From JAENVT01 sp963720775 (lineage in GTDB: Bacteria; Actinomycetota; Acidimicrobiia; Acidimicrobiales; Ilumatobacteraceae), in contig CAVRGR010000007.1 in assembly GCA_963720775.1 (NCBI GenBank), positions 682,001 to 746,000 on the forward strand: a stretch of 64,000 nucleotides of DNA. The letters are read 5' to 3'. The notes under the pieces are model-generated. The model saw only the letters and a program-made list of their open reading frames with translations, was not told the origin of the DNA and searched no databases. The number at the start of each line of letters is the position of its first letter. The stretch's first letter is position 1. This document shows, in pieces, positions 1 through 8,495 of the stretch. Both the position numbers and the translations under genes were made by a program.

Positions 1-900
1 ACCGCGATGCTGTTCGCCATCGGTCTCATCGTCGAATTCACGGTCGGTGGGCTCTCGGGAGTCACTCACTCGGTCTCGCCTTCCGATACCCAGCAGACCG
101 ACACCTACTACATCGTCGCCCACTTCCACTACGTGCTGTTCGGCGGTGCAGTGTTCGGCATCTTCGCCGGCTTCTACTACTGGTGGCCGAAGGTGTTCGG
201 AAAGATGCTCAACGAAACACTCGGAAAGTGGAACTTCTGGATGATGGTCATCGGCATGAACCTCACGTTCGGCCCCATGCACATCCTCGGCCTGCAGGGT
301 CAACCCCGTCGCATGGTCGTCTATCCGGAGAAGCTCACCGGCGAGGGATTCTTCAACCTCCACTTCTGGAACACGGTCGCCAGCGTCGGGTCGTACCTGT
401 TGGCCATCGGAATCTTCTTGTTCCTGGTCAACGTGTGGCATACCACGCGCAAGGGTGCTGCCTCGTCGCTCGATCCGTGGGATGCGCGGAGCCTCGAGTG
501 GCTCACCGCAAACCCGCCCAAGGCGCACAACTTCGACGTCATCCCCCACGTTCATGCGCTCGACGAGTACTTCCACCGCAAGTACGAAGAGGTCGACACT
601 GATGCCGGGCCGCGGCTCGTCAAGGTCAAAACCGCGGAGGAGCTCCACGACGAGCAGGCGGCAAACGCAGATGAGCACATCCACATGCCGTCGCCGTCGT
701 ATTGGCCGATGGTCGTGGCGATCGCCCTGCCGATCATGGCTTACGGCATCATCTTCACCCGAGTGCTGGCCGTCGTCGGTGGCGCCGTCCTGCTGCTGGG
801 AATATTCGGGTGGTCGCTCGAGCCGTCGGTCGCCGATGACTCCGACTACGACCCGCCGCCGCAGGCCGGCGGACCTACCAAGGAGCTCGCCAGTGTCTGA
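1..900 (+). CDS. ctaD: Cytochrome c oxidase subunit I, C-terminal part (5' end outside window)
   Basis: This is the C-terminal half of the heme-copper oxidase catalytic subunit, which reduces O2 and pumps protons in the cytoplasmic membrane. The frame is open from base 1, so the start lies upstream; 299 residues are visible. The motif AHFHYVLFGG near visible residue 40 carries the two conserved histidines that bind the hemes. Several hydrophobic helices follow. After a hydrophilic stretch, two more hydrophobic segments (IALPIMAYGIIFTR and a following valine-rich one) give an extended C-terminus. The stop overlaps the start of ctaE by 8 bases, so the oxidase genes are translationally coupled. 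Confidence 0.95.
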   Translation, partial: TAMLFAIGLIVEFTVGGLSGVTHSVSPSDTQQTDTYYIVAHFHYVLFGGAVFGIFAGFYYWWPKVFGKMLNETLGKWNFWMMVIGMNLTFGPMHILGLQGQPRRMVVYPEKLTGEGFFNLHFWNTVASVGSYLLAIGIFLFLVNVWHTTRKGAASSLDPWDARSLEWLTANPPKAHNFDVIPHVHALDEYFHRKYEEVDTDAGPRLVKVKTAEELHDEQAANADEHIHMPSPSYWPMVVAIALPIMAYGIIFTRVLAVVGGAVLLLGIFGWSLEPSVADDSDYDPPPQAGGPTKELASV

Positions 901-1534
901 CGCGACCCTTGCGGCGACACCAGCCGGTGTCGACCACTCGCCCGACGATCACGCCGGCGGCGGCCACATGGCGACCACGACCGGACTGAGCAACAACAAG
1001 CTGGCGATGTGGCTGTTCCTCGGCAGCGAATGCCTGCTGTTCGGTGGCTTGATCTCCACCTACATGCTGTACCGCGGCCGTCACACGGGAAGCGCGGGGC
1101 CCGCCCAGTTGTGGGACATCCCGTTGACGTCGGTGTCGAGCTTCGTGCTCCTCATGAGCTCGTTGACCATGGTGCTTGCCGTCAGCGCCGCGCAGCAGCG
1201 CGACGACCGCTTGACGCGGATCTGGCTGTCGGTCACCGCCCTGCTCGGCTCGACGTTCGTCGGTGCCCAGGTGTACGAGTTCACCTCGTTCTACCACGAG
1301 GGTGTGGGCTTCACGACCAGTCTGTTCAGCTCCAGCTTCTTCACCCTCACAGGGTTCCACGGCATCCACGTAACCGTCGGCATCATCATGTTGATGTCGC
1401 TCGTCGGCATCATCTCGCGCAGTGATGTTCCCGGTGACAAGGCTGAGGTCGTCGAACTGATCGGGCTCTATTGGCACTTCGTCGACATCGTGTGGATCGT
1501 CATCTTCACCCTCGTCTACCTGATTCCGGCATGA
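893..1534 (+). CDS. ctaE: Cytochrome c oxidase subunit III
   Basis: Membrane subunit III of the aa3/caa3 oxidase, which stabilises subunit I. The product is 213 residues with about five hydrophobic helices and family motifs such as MWLFLGSE near the N-terminus and GFHGIHVTVG later. I chose GTG at 893 because AAGGAG lies 7 bases upstream (880-885) and the product then begins MSDATLAATPAG just before the conserved domain. The reading frame is open further upstream, but that part only shadows ctaD. The gene overlaps the end of ctaD by 8 bases and is followed after 10 bases by the subunit IV gene, so it sits inside an oxidase operon. Confidence 0.94.
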   Translation: MSDATLAATPAGVDHSPDDHAGGGHMATTTGLSNNKLAMWLFLGSECLLFGGLISTYMLYRGRHTGSAGPAQLWDIPLTSVSSFVLLMSSLTMVLAVSAAQQRDDRLTRIWLSVTALLGSTFVGAQVYEFTSFYHEGVGFTTSLFSSSFFTLTGFHGIHVTVGIIMLMSLVGIISRSDVPGDKAEVVELIGLYWHFVDIVWIVIFTLVYLIPA

Positions 1535-1544
1535 GGTCGTCACG

Positions 1545-1874
1545 ATGACTACCACCGAGCACGCAGACCACACCGAGCACACGGCCCACGACGCTGGTGG
1601 TCACAAGCCACACAGCTTCTACATCAAGGTTGCCGCTGCCCTGGCCTTCATCACCGGCATCGAGGTCGCCGTCTACTACCTGGATCTCGGCGCGTGGTAC
1701 CTCCCGATCCTGCTGGTGTTGATGGTCATCAAGTTCCTCACGGTCGTCTCGCTGTTCATGCACCTCAAGTACGACAACAGGCTGTTCGCGATGTTGTTCT
1801 ACTCGGGCTTGATCCTGGCGATCCTGGTGTACGTCGCCGCGTTGATGACGTTCCGCTTCTTCGACGGCAGCTAG
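1545..1874 (+). CDS. ctaF: Cytochrome c oxidase subunit IV (prokaryotic type)
   Basis: Small membrane subunit of 109 residues. It has a His-rich hydrophilic N-terminus (TTTEHADHTEHTAHDAGGH) followed by about three hydrophobic helices, matching the bacterial oxidase subunit IV family in size and layout. The segment FLTVVSLFMHLKYD is typical of that family. The ATG start lies 10 bases after the ctaE stop, and ctaG starts 3 bases after this gene ends. The order ctaD-ctaE-subunit IV-ctaG supports the assignment. The His-rich N-terminus could bind metal, but that is only a suggestion. Confidence 0.9.
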   Translation: MTTTEHADHTEHTAHDAGGHKPHSFYIKVAAALAFITGIEVAVYYLDLGAWYLPILLVLMVIKFLTVVSLFMHLKYDNRLFAMLFYSGLILAILVYVAALMTFRFFDGS

Positions 1875-1877
1875 CTG

Positions 1878-2762
1878 ATGCTTGGCGCGACCTTCGCCGA
1901 TCCCTGGAGGTTCCAGGCCAACCCCGAGGTCTATCTCCTCGTGGCGTTCCTGATCGCTGCGTACGTGTACTCGATCCGCGTCATCGGGCCGCGCGCGGTC
2001 GGCGAAGGGCAACAGGTCGTCAGTCGCAGCAACATCGGATGCTTCGTGGGCGCGATGACGTTGCTGTTCGCGGCCAGCACCTGGCCGATCCACCAGATCG
2101 GCGAGAACTACCTCTATTCGGTGCACATGTTGCAGCACATGATGCTGAGCTACTTCATGCCACCGTTGGTCTTGCTGGCCACCCCGACCTGGCTGATGCG
2201 GCTCCTCGTCGGGACTGGTCGCACGTACCGGATCGTCACCATCATGACCAGGCCGGTGGTCGCCGCCGTGGTGTTCAACCTGGTCGTGATGGTCACCCAC
2301 ATCCCTCCGGTGGTCAACGCCGCGGTGCAGAGCGGACCGTTGCACTACTCGCTGCACCTGCTCTTGGTCTTGACCGCGCTGTTGATGTGGATGCCGGTCG
2401 TCGGGCCCTTCCACGAGTTGCGCCTCAGCGACGCCGCCAAGCCGATCTATCTGTTCCTGCAGAGCGTTGTGCCGACCGTCCCGGCGGCCTGGCTCACCTT
2501 CGCCGAAGGGGTGGTCTACAAGCACTACGACCAGCCGGTGCGGGTCTGGGGCATCAGCGTCACCGACGACCAGCAGCTGGCAGGTGCGATCATGAAGATC
2601 GGCGGCTCGATCTTCCTGTGGGCGCTCGTCGTGTTCTACTTCTTCAAGCGGTTCGCCCCGACGTGGAAGGAAGACAACACGTATCGCCGGCCACAGCTCA
2701 CGTTCGATCAAGTGAAGTCGGAGTTCGACAGCAGCGAGGCGCCCGCCGAGAAGGTTCCCTAG
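1878..2762 (+). CDS. ctaG: caa3-type cytochrome oxidase assembly factor, CtaG family
   Basis: Polytopic membrane protein of 294 residues with about seven hydrophobic helices. It belongs to the caa3_CtaG family, linked to copper delivery to the oxidase, and is unrelated to Cox11. Conserved His and Met residues appear in the segments YSVHMLQHMMLSYFM and MVTHIPPVV, both typical of the family. It closes the oxidase operon, starting 3 bases after the subunit IV gene. Its TAG stop overlaps, on the opposite strand, the likely original TAG stop of the convergent ABC permease gene, because both lie within the same CTAG. Confidence 0.9.
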   Translation: MLGATFADPWRFQANPEVYLLVAFLIAAYVYSIRVIGPRAVGEGQQVVSRSNIGCFVGAMTLLFAASTWPIHQIGENYLYSVHMLQHMMLSYFMPPLVLLATPTWLMRLLVGTGRTYRIVTIMTRPVVAAVVFNLVVMVTHIPPVVNAAVQSGPLHYSLHLLLVLTALLMWMPVVGPFHELRLSDAAKPIYLFLQSVVPTVPAAWLTFAEGVVYKHYDQPVRVWGISVTDDQQLAGAIMKIGGSIFLWALVVFYFFKRFAPTWKEDNTYRRPQLTFDQVKSEFDSSEAPAEKVP

Positions 2763-3485
2763 TCCCAGCGAGAACAGACGTGATGCCAGCAGCGGCGCCA
2801 CGACGGCCCACACGCCCAGCACGATCCACGATCGCCCTGGCTGCGTTCCGGCGTTGCTCAGGGCCTCGTGCAAGACGTCGGCCAGGGCCCCCGACGGAAG
2901 TGCGTGAGCCACAGCGCGGATCGGCCCGGGCAACTTGGCGAACGGGATGACCATTCCGCCGAGGAGGAGCAGCACGAGGTACAGGCCGTTTTGCACGGCG
3001 AGGTTGATCTCACCGGGCAGGCGGCCGGCAAGGGTGAGACCGATGCCGGCGAAGGCCACCGTGCCGACGACTATGCCGAGGACTCCCAGTGCCCAGTTCG
3101 GCGAGCCCGGGCTCCAGCCCAGCAGGTAGGCAACCGGGATGAGCACGGCGAATTGCACCACCTCGACCGCAACGACGGATCCGATCTTGGCGGCGACCAG
3201 CCGTGGGCGACCGAGTGGCGTGGCGCCGAGCCGCTTCAGGACGTGGTAGCTGCGTTCGAACCCTGTACCGATCCCGAGACTGACCATCGCCGTGCTCATG
3301 GTGGCGAGGGCGAGGATGCCGGGTGCCAGGAAGTCGATCGGTTCCTTGGTGCCTGTCGGCAGCACATCGACGAGACTGAAGAACACCAACAGCAGCACCG
3401 GGATGCCGAGCGTGAGCAGCAGCTGTTCGCCATTGCCGGCCACGCGCCGCAGCTCGGCGCGAAGTTGGACGATGGTCAACCTCAC
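2759..3485 (-). CDS. ABC-2 type transporter permease, with apparent 1-base frameshift at the 3' end
   Basis: Integral membrane half of an exporter, about 241 residues and six hydrophobic helices, of the DrrB-like ABC-2 permease type. The GTG start at 3485 overlaps the ATPase stop as GTGA. As given, the frame runs on through antisense ctaG for more than 1 kb, ending the permease as ASRLFSLGLG. Skipping one base near 2771 gives ASRLFRWD and a TAG at 2761-2759, which is how this family usually ends. The 727-base length is 3n+1, as expected for one inserted base. The substrate is unknown; related pairs export drugs or lipids. Confidence 0.82.
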
Positions 3486-4384
3486 TTCGGACCGCCGCCC
3501 GTGAGACGGCGGAACACGTCTTCGAGCCGTTGCCCGCCGGCGCGCAGGTCGTGGAGCGGATGGCCGGCGTTGGCCAACCAATCGCCGAGTTGGGCCATGA
3601 GCCGCGGCTGCGGCGGCGCGTCGATCACGTACTCGTCGTTGCCCACTTTGCTGGCGACGATGCCGGTGGCCGCGGCAAGTGCGCGGAGGTCGACGGCAGG
3701 GTCGCTTCGGAAACGGATCTCGTCGTGGCCCCTGCGCAGCTCCGCCAGCGTGCCGGCGGCGATCAGCGAACCTCGATCGATGATCACCACGTGGTCGGCC
3801 AGGCGTTCGGCCTCGTCGAGCTCGTGGGTGGCGAGCACCACCGCGCAGCCGTTGGAGGCGAGCTCGCGGACGATGCCGCGGATCGCGTCGCGGCCGTTGA
3901 TGTCGACGCCCGACGTCGGTTCGTCGAGGAAGGCGATGTCTGGCTTGGCAGCGAGTGCCAAGGCGAGCGACAACCGTTGCCGTTCGCCACCCGACAGCCT
4001 GCGCCAAGGCGCCTTGCTCCTCGCTGTCAGGCCGACGGCCGCGACGAGCGATTCTGCGTCGGCGCCGTTGCCGTAGAGCTCGGCGTAGTGCCGCACCGTC
4101 TCCGTGACCCCGGAGCTGGGGTAGACCCCACCCTCTTGCAGCATCACGCCCATGTGCTTGCTGAGCTCACGTTGCTGCGACGCCGGATCGAAGCCGAGCA
4201 CCCGCACGGTGCCCGCCGTTGCTCGTCGGTAGCCCTCGCAGACTTCGATCGTCGAGGTCTTCCCTGCGCCGTTCGGACCCAGCACGGTGGTCACCTGGCC
4301 GGCGGCGGCTGCGAACGAGATGCTGTCGACGGCGAGCACGTTCCCATAGCGGACGGTCAGATTCTCGACCTCGACGGCAGCCAC
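3482..4384 (-). CDS. ABC transporter ATP-binding protein (ABC-2/DrrA-like)
   Basis: Cytoplasmic ATPase of 300 residues that powers the permease encoded just downstream. It shows Walker A GPNGAGKTS near residue 36, the signature LSGGERQR near 129, Walker B IAFLDEPTSGVD and the switch ATHELDEAE. A C-terminal extension of about 90 residues is typical of ATPases paired with ABC-2 permeases. It starts at GTG 4384, 73 bases from the divergent glycosyltransferase. The stop overlaps the permease start, indicating a two-gene operon. The family exports drugs, antibiotics or lipids; the cargo here cannot be told. Confidence 0.93.
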   Translation of the reverse strand: MAAVEVENLTVRYGNVLAVDSISFAAAAGQVTTVLGPNGAGKTSTIEVCEGYRRATAGTVRVLGFDPASQQRELSKHMGVMLQEGGVYPSSGVTETVRHYAELYGNGADAESLVAAVGLTARSKAPWRRLSGGERQRLSLALALAAKPDIAFLDEPTSGVDINGRDAIRGIVRELASNGCAVVLATHELDEAERLADHVVIIDRGSLIAAGTLAELRRGHDEIRFRSDPAVDLRALAAATGIVASKVGNDEYVIDAPPQPRLMAQLGDWLANAGHPLHDLRAGGQRLEDVFRRLTGGGPK

Positions 4385-4457
4385 AGCGTGCGACCCTACG
4401 TGACGGTCTTGGGGATTTCGCGGTCAAGTCGCCGCTGGATCGGCCGATCACAGGGAC

Positions 4458-5096
4458 ATGGCGCGGTTCTCGGTGGTGGTGTCTGCTCTCGACGAGCAGG
4501 CCGATCTCGACCGCAATCTGCGCGCCATCGGCCGTGCCGCACACGCGATCCGCACCGACGCGCAGGTCGTCGTGGTGGTGCCGAACGCCGGCTGTTCCCT
4601 TGCCGGACTCGCCGCTGCGAGCGGTGCGGACGTCGTGACGACCGGCCATTCCAGCGTTGCTGTGGCGCGCAACTCGGGCGCACGGGTGGCCACCGGTCAG
4701 GTCCTCGTGACGATCGACGCCGATCGGGTGATGTCGCCGGTCGCGTTCGCGGAGATCGAACGTCTGCTGGCCACCGGGTGCTACGTAGGTGGTGGAGCTG
4801 TCCAACAGTCGGAACGGCGCTCGCTGGCGATCGACATTGCGATGGCCGTGTCACGGCTGACGCAGTACTTCAACGGGCTGGGCGGCGGAATGTACTGGTG
4901 CCTGCGCAAGGACTTCGAGGCGATCGGTGGGTTCGACGAGCGAGTGACTGCGATCGACGATCTCGACTTCGCCCGCCGCCTTCGCGACCACGGCTTGCGC
5001 AGCGGCCGAAAGTTCGTCAATCTCCGCCAGGCGCCGGTGACGACGTCCTGTCGCCGTGGCCCGGTGGATCGAAACGCCTACGCCTCCAGCCGGTGA
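4458..5096 (+). CDS. Family 2-like glycosyltransferase
   Basis: Short GT-A type glycosyltransferase of 212 residues. The N-terminus MARFSVVVSALDEQ is the usual nucleotide-sugar binding strand. ATGQVLVTIDADRVMS carries the DxD-like acidic motif near residue 90, and GGFDERVTAIDDLDFARRL is the acceptor-side ED-type motif. No membrane helix is evident. The C-terminus is short and ends soon after VTTSCRR, where many relatives continue, so it may be a minimal form. The gene is divergent from the ABC exporter and ends 22 bases before serS. Donor and acceptor sugars cannot be deduced. Confidence 0.8.
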   Translation: MARFSVVVSALDEQADLDRNLRAIGRAAHAIRTDAQVVVVVPNAGCSLAGLAAASGADVVTTGHSSVAVARNSGARVATGQVLVTIDADRVMSPVAFAEIERLLATGCYVGGGAVQQSERRSLAIDIAMAVSRLTQYFNGLGGGMYWCLRKDFEAIGGFDERVTAIDDLDFARRLRDHGLRSGRKFVNLRQAPVTTSCRRGPVDRNAYASSR

Positions 5097-5103
5097 CCAG
5101 GGG

Positions 5104-5109
5104 TAGTCT
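5104..5109 (+). promoter_or_regulatory. Putative -10 box of serS (leaderless-type)
   Basis: TAGTCT lies 9 bases before the GTG start of serS, with no Shine-Dalgarno sequence between. It follows the same arrangement seen before several other genes in this window. No convincing -35 box is visible. Confidence 0.45.
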
Positions 5110-5118
5110 CTCCGATCT

Positions 5119-6411
5119 GTGATCGATGTCCGTCTGTTGCGCACCGAGCCCGATGCGGTGCGCAGCGCCCTCGCCCGTCGCCGTCAACCCGAGGTGCTCG
5201 ACCAGCTCGAGCGGGCAATCGCCTTCGATACGTTGCTGCGCGACATCGTGGCGAAGCGCGATGCGATTCGCGCCGAGGTCAACGATCTCTCGAAAGAAGT
5301 CGGCGTTCTTCGTCGCGCCGGTGACACGGCCGGCGCCGAGGAGTTGCAGGCGCGGAGCCGCACGCTCGGCGATCAGGAGCGGATCCTTGCCACCGAGTTC
5401 GACGTGGTGCAGACCGACTTGCGTGAGGTGCTGCTACGCATCCCGAACCTGCCGCATCCCGAAGCTCCCGACGGCGCCGGCGACATCGACAACCCGATCG
5501 TCAAGGGGCCCGTCAACCTGCCCGCGGAGTTTCCGGACCACCGGCGAGTACCGCACTGGGAGACGGGCTCGGCGCTCGGCATCCTCGACAACGAGCGGGC
5601 CACGAAGATCAGCGGGGCGATGTTCACGATGCAGCGCGGCAGTGGTGCGGCGCTCGCCCGCGCCCTGTGCCAATACGCACTCGATCGCAACGTCGACGAG
5701 TTCGAGGAGATTCGTCCTCCCTCACTCGTCACCACGGCGACCCTCACCGCAACCGGTCAGTTGCCCAAGTTCGCCGACGACGCCTACAACATCGAACGCG
5801 ACGATCTCTGGTGCATACCCACGGCCGAGGTCCCCCTCACCTCGATCTATGCGGGTGAGGTGATCGACGCAGAGCGCTTGCCGCTGAAGATGATGGCGTA
5901 CACGCCGTGCTACCGGCGCGAAGCAGGCTCTGCGGGCCGAGATACCCGAGGCATGCTCCGCGCCCACGAGTTCGACAAGGTCGAAATCCTCGCGGTTGCC
6001 GCGCCGGAGCAATCGCCCGGTCTGCTGGTGGAGATGACCGGCCGCGCCGAGGCGCTGATCGCGGGTCTCGGCTTGCCGTACCGGATCATCGAGATCTGCA
6101 CCGGCGACATGGGTCAGAGCCATCACCGCAGCTTCGACATCGAGGTGTACGCGCCCGGCTGCGACAACTGGCTGGAAGTGTCGTCGATCTCCTGGTTCAG
6201 CGACTACCAGGCGCGCCGCGCCGACATCCGTTACCGCACAGCCGGTCAGAAGGGCACGCAGATCACCCACACGCTCAACGGCTCGGCCCTGGCCGTGCCA
6301 CGTGTATGGGCGGCGATCCTCGAGAACTACCGCGAGCCCAATGGCAGTGTCGTGGTTCCCGATGTGTTGCGGCCCTACATGCGCGGCATCGATCGGATCA
6401 GCAAGCGATGA
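5119..6411 (+). CDS. serS: Seryl-tRNA synthetase
   Basis: Class II aminoacyl-tRNA synthetase of 430 residues that charges tRNA-Ser, and tRNA-Sec where present, with serine. The N-terminal 100 residues form the charged tRNA-binding coiled-coil arm. The catalytic core shows the class II motifs: motif 2 in TPCYRREAGSAGRDTRGMLR and motif 3 in NGSALAVPRVWAAILENY. Length is normal for the family. It starts at GTG 5119, behind TAGTCT and without a Shine-Dalgarno sequence. It overlaps pdxH as ATGA. A serS next to no sel genes is not informative, but selA and selB are elsewhere in the window. Confidence 0.97.
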   Translation: MIDVRLLRTEPDAVRSALARRRQPEVLDQLERAIAFDTLLRDIVAKRDAIRAEVNDLSKEVGVLRRAGDTAGAEELQARSRTLGDQERILATEFDVVQTDLREVLLRIPNLPHPEAPDGAGDIDNPIVKGPVNLPAEFPDHRRVPHWETGSALGILDNERATKISGAMFTMQRGSGAALARALCQYALDRNVDEFEEIRPPSLVTTATLTATGQLPKFADDAYNIERDDLWCIPTAEVPLTSIYAGEVIDAERLPLKMMAYTPCYRREAGSAGRDTRGMLRAHEFDKVEILAVAAPEQSPGLLVEMTGRAEALIAGLGLPYRIIEICTGDMGQSHHRSFDIEVYAPGCDNWLEVSSISWFSDYQARRADIRYRTAGQKGTQITHTLNGSALAVPRVWAAILENYREPNGSVVVPDVLRPYMRGIDRISKR

Positions 6412-7052
6412 GCGATTGGAGGTCTCGGCGCGTCGACTACGAGACGGCCGGACTCGACATCGGCGATGTCGATCCCGATCCGCTCGTGCAGTGGCAGCGG
6501 TGGTACATCCAGGCGGTCGAAGCAGGATGCGTCGAACCGCATGCGTTCGTGCTCTCCACGGTCGATGGCGAAGGCTGGCCGCGGTCGCGTTACTTGCTGG
6601 TGCGCGGCGCCGACGAGCGCGGCTTTTCGTTCTTCACCAACTACGAGTCGGCCAAGAGCACGCAGCTCTCGGCCGAGCCTCGGGCGGCTCTGCTGTTCAC
6701 CTGGTTGCAGTTGCATCGACAGGTGCGCATCGCCGGCGTCGTCGAGCGTGTTCCCGAGGCGGAGAGCGACGAGTACCACCGCTCTCGACCGCGGGCGTCG
6801 CAGATCGGAGCGTGGTCTTCGCCGCAGTCGCAAGTGCTTCCGGATCGCGCCGCCCTCGAAGACCGCGTCGCCCAGTTCGAGCAGACCTTCGCCAACATCG
6901 ACGAGGTGCCGCGCCCCGCGTATTGGGGTGGATGGTTGCTGCGGCCCGTGTCGTTCGAGTTCTGGCAGGGTCGACCCAGCCGCCTGCACGACCGTCTGCG
7001 CTACCGCCGAGATGACGGCGGCGAGTGGGTCATCGAGCGGTTGGCGCCGTAG
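6408..7052 (+). CDS. pdxH: Pyridoxamine 5'-phosphate oxidase
   Basis: FMN-dependent enzyme of 214 residues that oxidises pyridoxine or pyridoxamine 5'-phosphate to pyridoxal phosphate, the cofactor used by several enzymes in this window. The split-barrel motifs are clear: RYLLVRGADERGFSFFTNY near residue 65, SQIGAWSSPQSQ near 130, and the C-terminal FWQGRPSRLHDRL that holds substrate and FMN. The ATG overlaps the serS stop (ATGA). The 3' end overlaps the convergent hydrolase gene by 23 bases. Confidence 0.95.
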   Translation: MSDWRSRRVDYETAGLDIGDVDPDPLVQWQRWYIQAVEAGCVEPHAFVLSTVDGEGWPRSRYLLVRGADERGFSFFTNYESAKSTQLSAEPRAALLFTWLQLHRQVRIAGVVERVPEAESDEYHRSRPRASQIGAWSSPQSQVLPDRAALEDRVAQFEQTFANIDEVPRPAYWGGWLLRPVSFEFWQGRPSRLHDRLRYRRDDGGEWVIERLAP

Positions 7053-7650
7053 CCCAAAACGCTGCGGCATCGACGAGCCCGTCGATCAGGGCTGCCATGT
7101 GAGGAACCATCTCGGCGTGATCCCAGTCGGCCCAGATCGGGCTCGAGCCGCGAATGCGCGGCGGCAGCTCGATCTGCACGCCTTTCTTTGCCGGCAGGTT
7201 GACAGGATTGTCGGGGTGCAACCCGCGCAGATCCTTTGGGATGCGGTCGAGCTCGGTGACCACGTCGTACTCGGGCAGACGAGGTCGCAGGTGAGTGGCG
7301 ACGTGATCGGCAAGCTCGCGGTTCTGGCCACCGAGGAGCACGGAGGTGAAGTGGTCACGCCGACCGAAACCGTGGATGGTGATGACGACTTCGACGTGGT
7401 CGAGGAATCCCTTGAGCCGCTCGGACGACGACGGGCTGACCTTGTGCGAGGGGATGTGCCATTGCACATCGTCGGGCTGCAGCACCCCGTAGTAGCTCGA
7501 GCCGCTTCGCTTCGCTGCCTGGCTGGCGATGACGTCGGTCTGTTCCTCGAGTGCACCGCCGTGGTACGCCATGAAGCCGATGCGGTTGCGCAGTTCAAGG
7601 ACTTCCTGCACGCCACGCGTAGCCAGGAGCTCGGCGAACGGATCGTTCAC
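7030..7650 (-). CDS. Poly-gamma-glutamate hydrolase-like protein
   Basis: Product of 206 residues resembling the zinc-dependent poly-gamma-glutamate hydrolase family known from phages and Bacillus. Visible features are FMAYHGGALEEQTD near residue 30, where the family has a metal-binding His and Glu, and VVITIHGFGRRD near 90 with a second His. I place the start at GTG 7650, which overlaps the ccdA stop as GTGA; the longer upstream frame is only a shadow of ccdA. There is no signal peptide, so it may act in the cytosol. The true substrate could be another polyglutamyl or amide-linked chain. Confidence 0.72.
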   Translation of the reverse strand: MNDPFAELLATRGVQEVLELRNRIGFMAYHGGALEEQTDVIASQAAKRSGSSYYGVLQPDDVQWHIPSHKVSPSSSERLKGFLDHVEVVITIHGFGRRDHFTSVLLGGQNRELADHVATHLRPRLPEYDVVTELDRIPKDLRGLHPDNPVNLPAKKGVQIELPPRIRGSSPIWADWDHAEMVPHMAALIDGLVDAAAFWATAPTAR

Positions 7651-8495
7651 GAAGCGGTCTCGTTTCGTTGCAGCCTGAAGGCGGTGACGATTGCTGCGAA
7701 GATGATGATCGAGCCCCCCAGGACAACCGTCGATTGGTGGTCCTGCACGAACGTCGACAGTCTGCTTTGCCAGCCCTCGGCCTTGGCCACGACTGCACCT
7801 CCGGTACCGTCGGTGAGGTTGCTGTACCAGTACCAGCACAGGTAGAGCCCGGTGAGGATCAGCAACACCCCGGCCGCCTGTTCGACCCACGCCATGCCGC
7901 GCCTCAGGACGTGTAGCAGCGCAGTGTTGGCGAACGCCAACGTCACGGTCAGCCCGGTGACCACCAGGGCCATGCCGATTCCGTACAGGGCGATGGCGCT
8001 GATGCCCGTGCGCAGTCCCTTGGTGCTGAAGCTGCCGAGGACGGTGCTCGTGAACGGGGCGATCGTGCATCCGATCGAGGCCACGGCGTAGGCGAGCCCG
8101 AACACGTACATCGATCGAACACTGCGGTCGCGGCGACCGACGTCGAGCCGCGGTGCGGTGAAAGGAAGCCGATAACCGAAGAGCGTGGCGATGCCGAGGG
8201 CGAACAGGCACACGCCGATGAGCAGGGCAACCCATTGGGCCTTGTCGACGAACCAGTCGGTCGACAACTTGGTGATCGCGCCGATGACCACGAAGATGCT
8301 CATGAAGCCGGCCGACACAGCGAGGCTGACCTTGACGGCACGCTGCAGAGAGGCATGCTCGGCACCGGGGCGGAGGTTCTCCATGCCGAGGAAGTAGAGG
8401 AGGTACGTGGGAAGGAGGACGAAACCGCACGGGTTGATCGCCGCGACCAAGCCGGCGGTGAACGAGGTTGCCAGGCGGGCATCGAGTGCGATCAC
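7647..8495 (-). CDS. ccdA: CcdA/DsbD-type thiol-disulfide transporter
   Basis: Membrane protein of 282 residues with about six or seven helices, of the CcdA/DsbD transmembrane family that passes reducing equivalents from cytoplasmic thioredoxin to extracytoplasmic thioredoxins. The N-terminal segment LVAAINPCGFVLLPTYLLYF has the family NPCGF motif with the first redox cysteine, and GCTIAPFTSTVLG carries the second. It starts at GTG 8495, overlapping the stop of the TlpA/ResA gene upstream. The pair thus forms an electron relay, probably for cytochrome c maturation, which fits the oxidase operon nearby. Confidence 0.9.
   Translation of the reverse strand: MIALDARLATSFTAGLVAAINPCGFVLLPTYLLYFLGMENLRPGAEHASLQRAVKVSLAVSAGFMSIFVVIGAITKLSTDWFVDKAQWVALLIGVCLFALGIATLFGYRLPFTAPRLDVGRRDRSVRSMYVFGLAYAVASIGCTIAPFTSTVLGSFSTKGLRTGISAIALYGIGMALVVTGLTVTLAFANTALLHVLRRGMAWVEQAAGVLLILTGLYLCWYWYSNLTDGTGGAVVAKAEGWQSRLSTFVQDHQSTVVLGGSIIIFAAIVTAFRLQRNETAS

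Noticed and set aside
875..1582. A 235-residue minus-strand ORF across ctaE
   Set aside because: Composition is typical of a shadow, with no homology; ctaE on the plus strand is clear.
1506..2758. Antisense extension of the ABC permease across ctaG
   Set aside because: The part beyond 2759 has no membrane helices and no family resemblance; it results from the frameshift near 2771.
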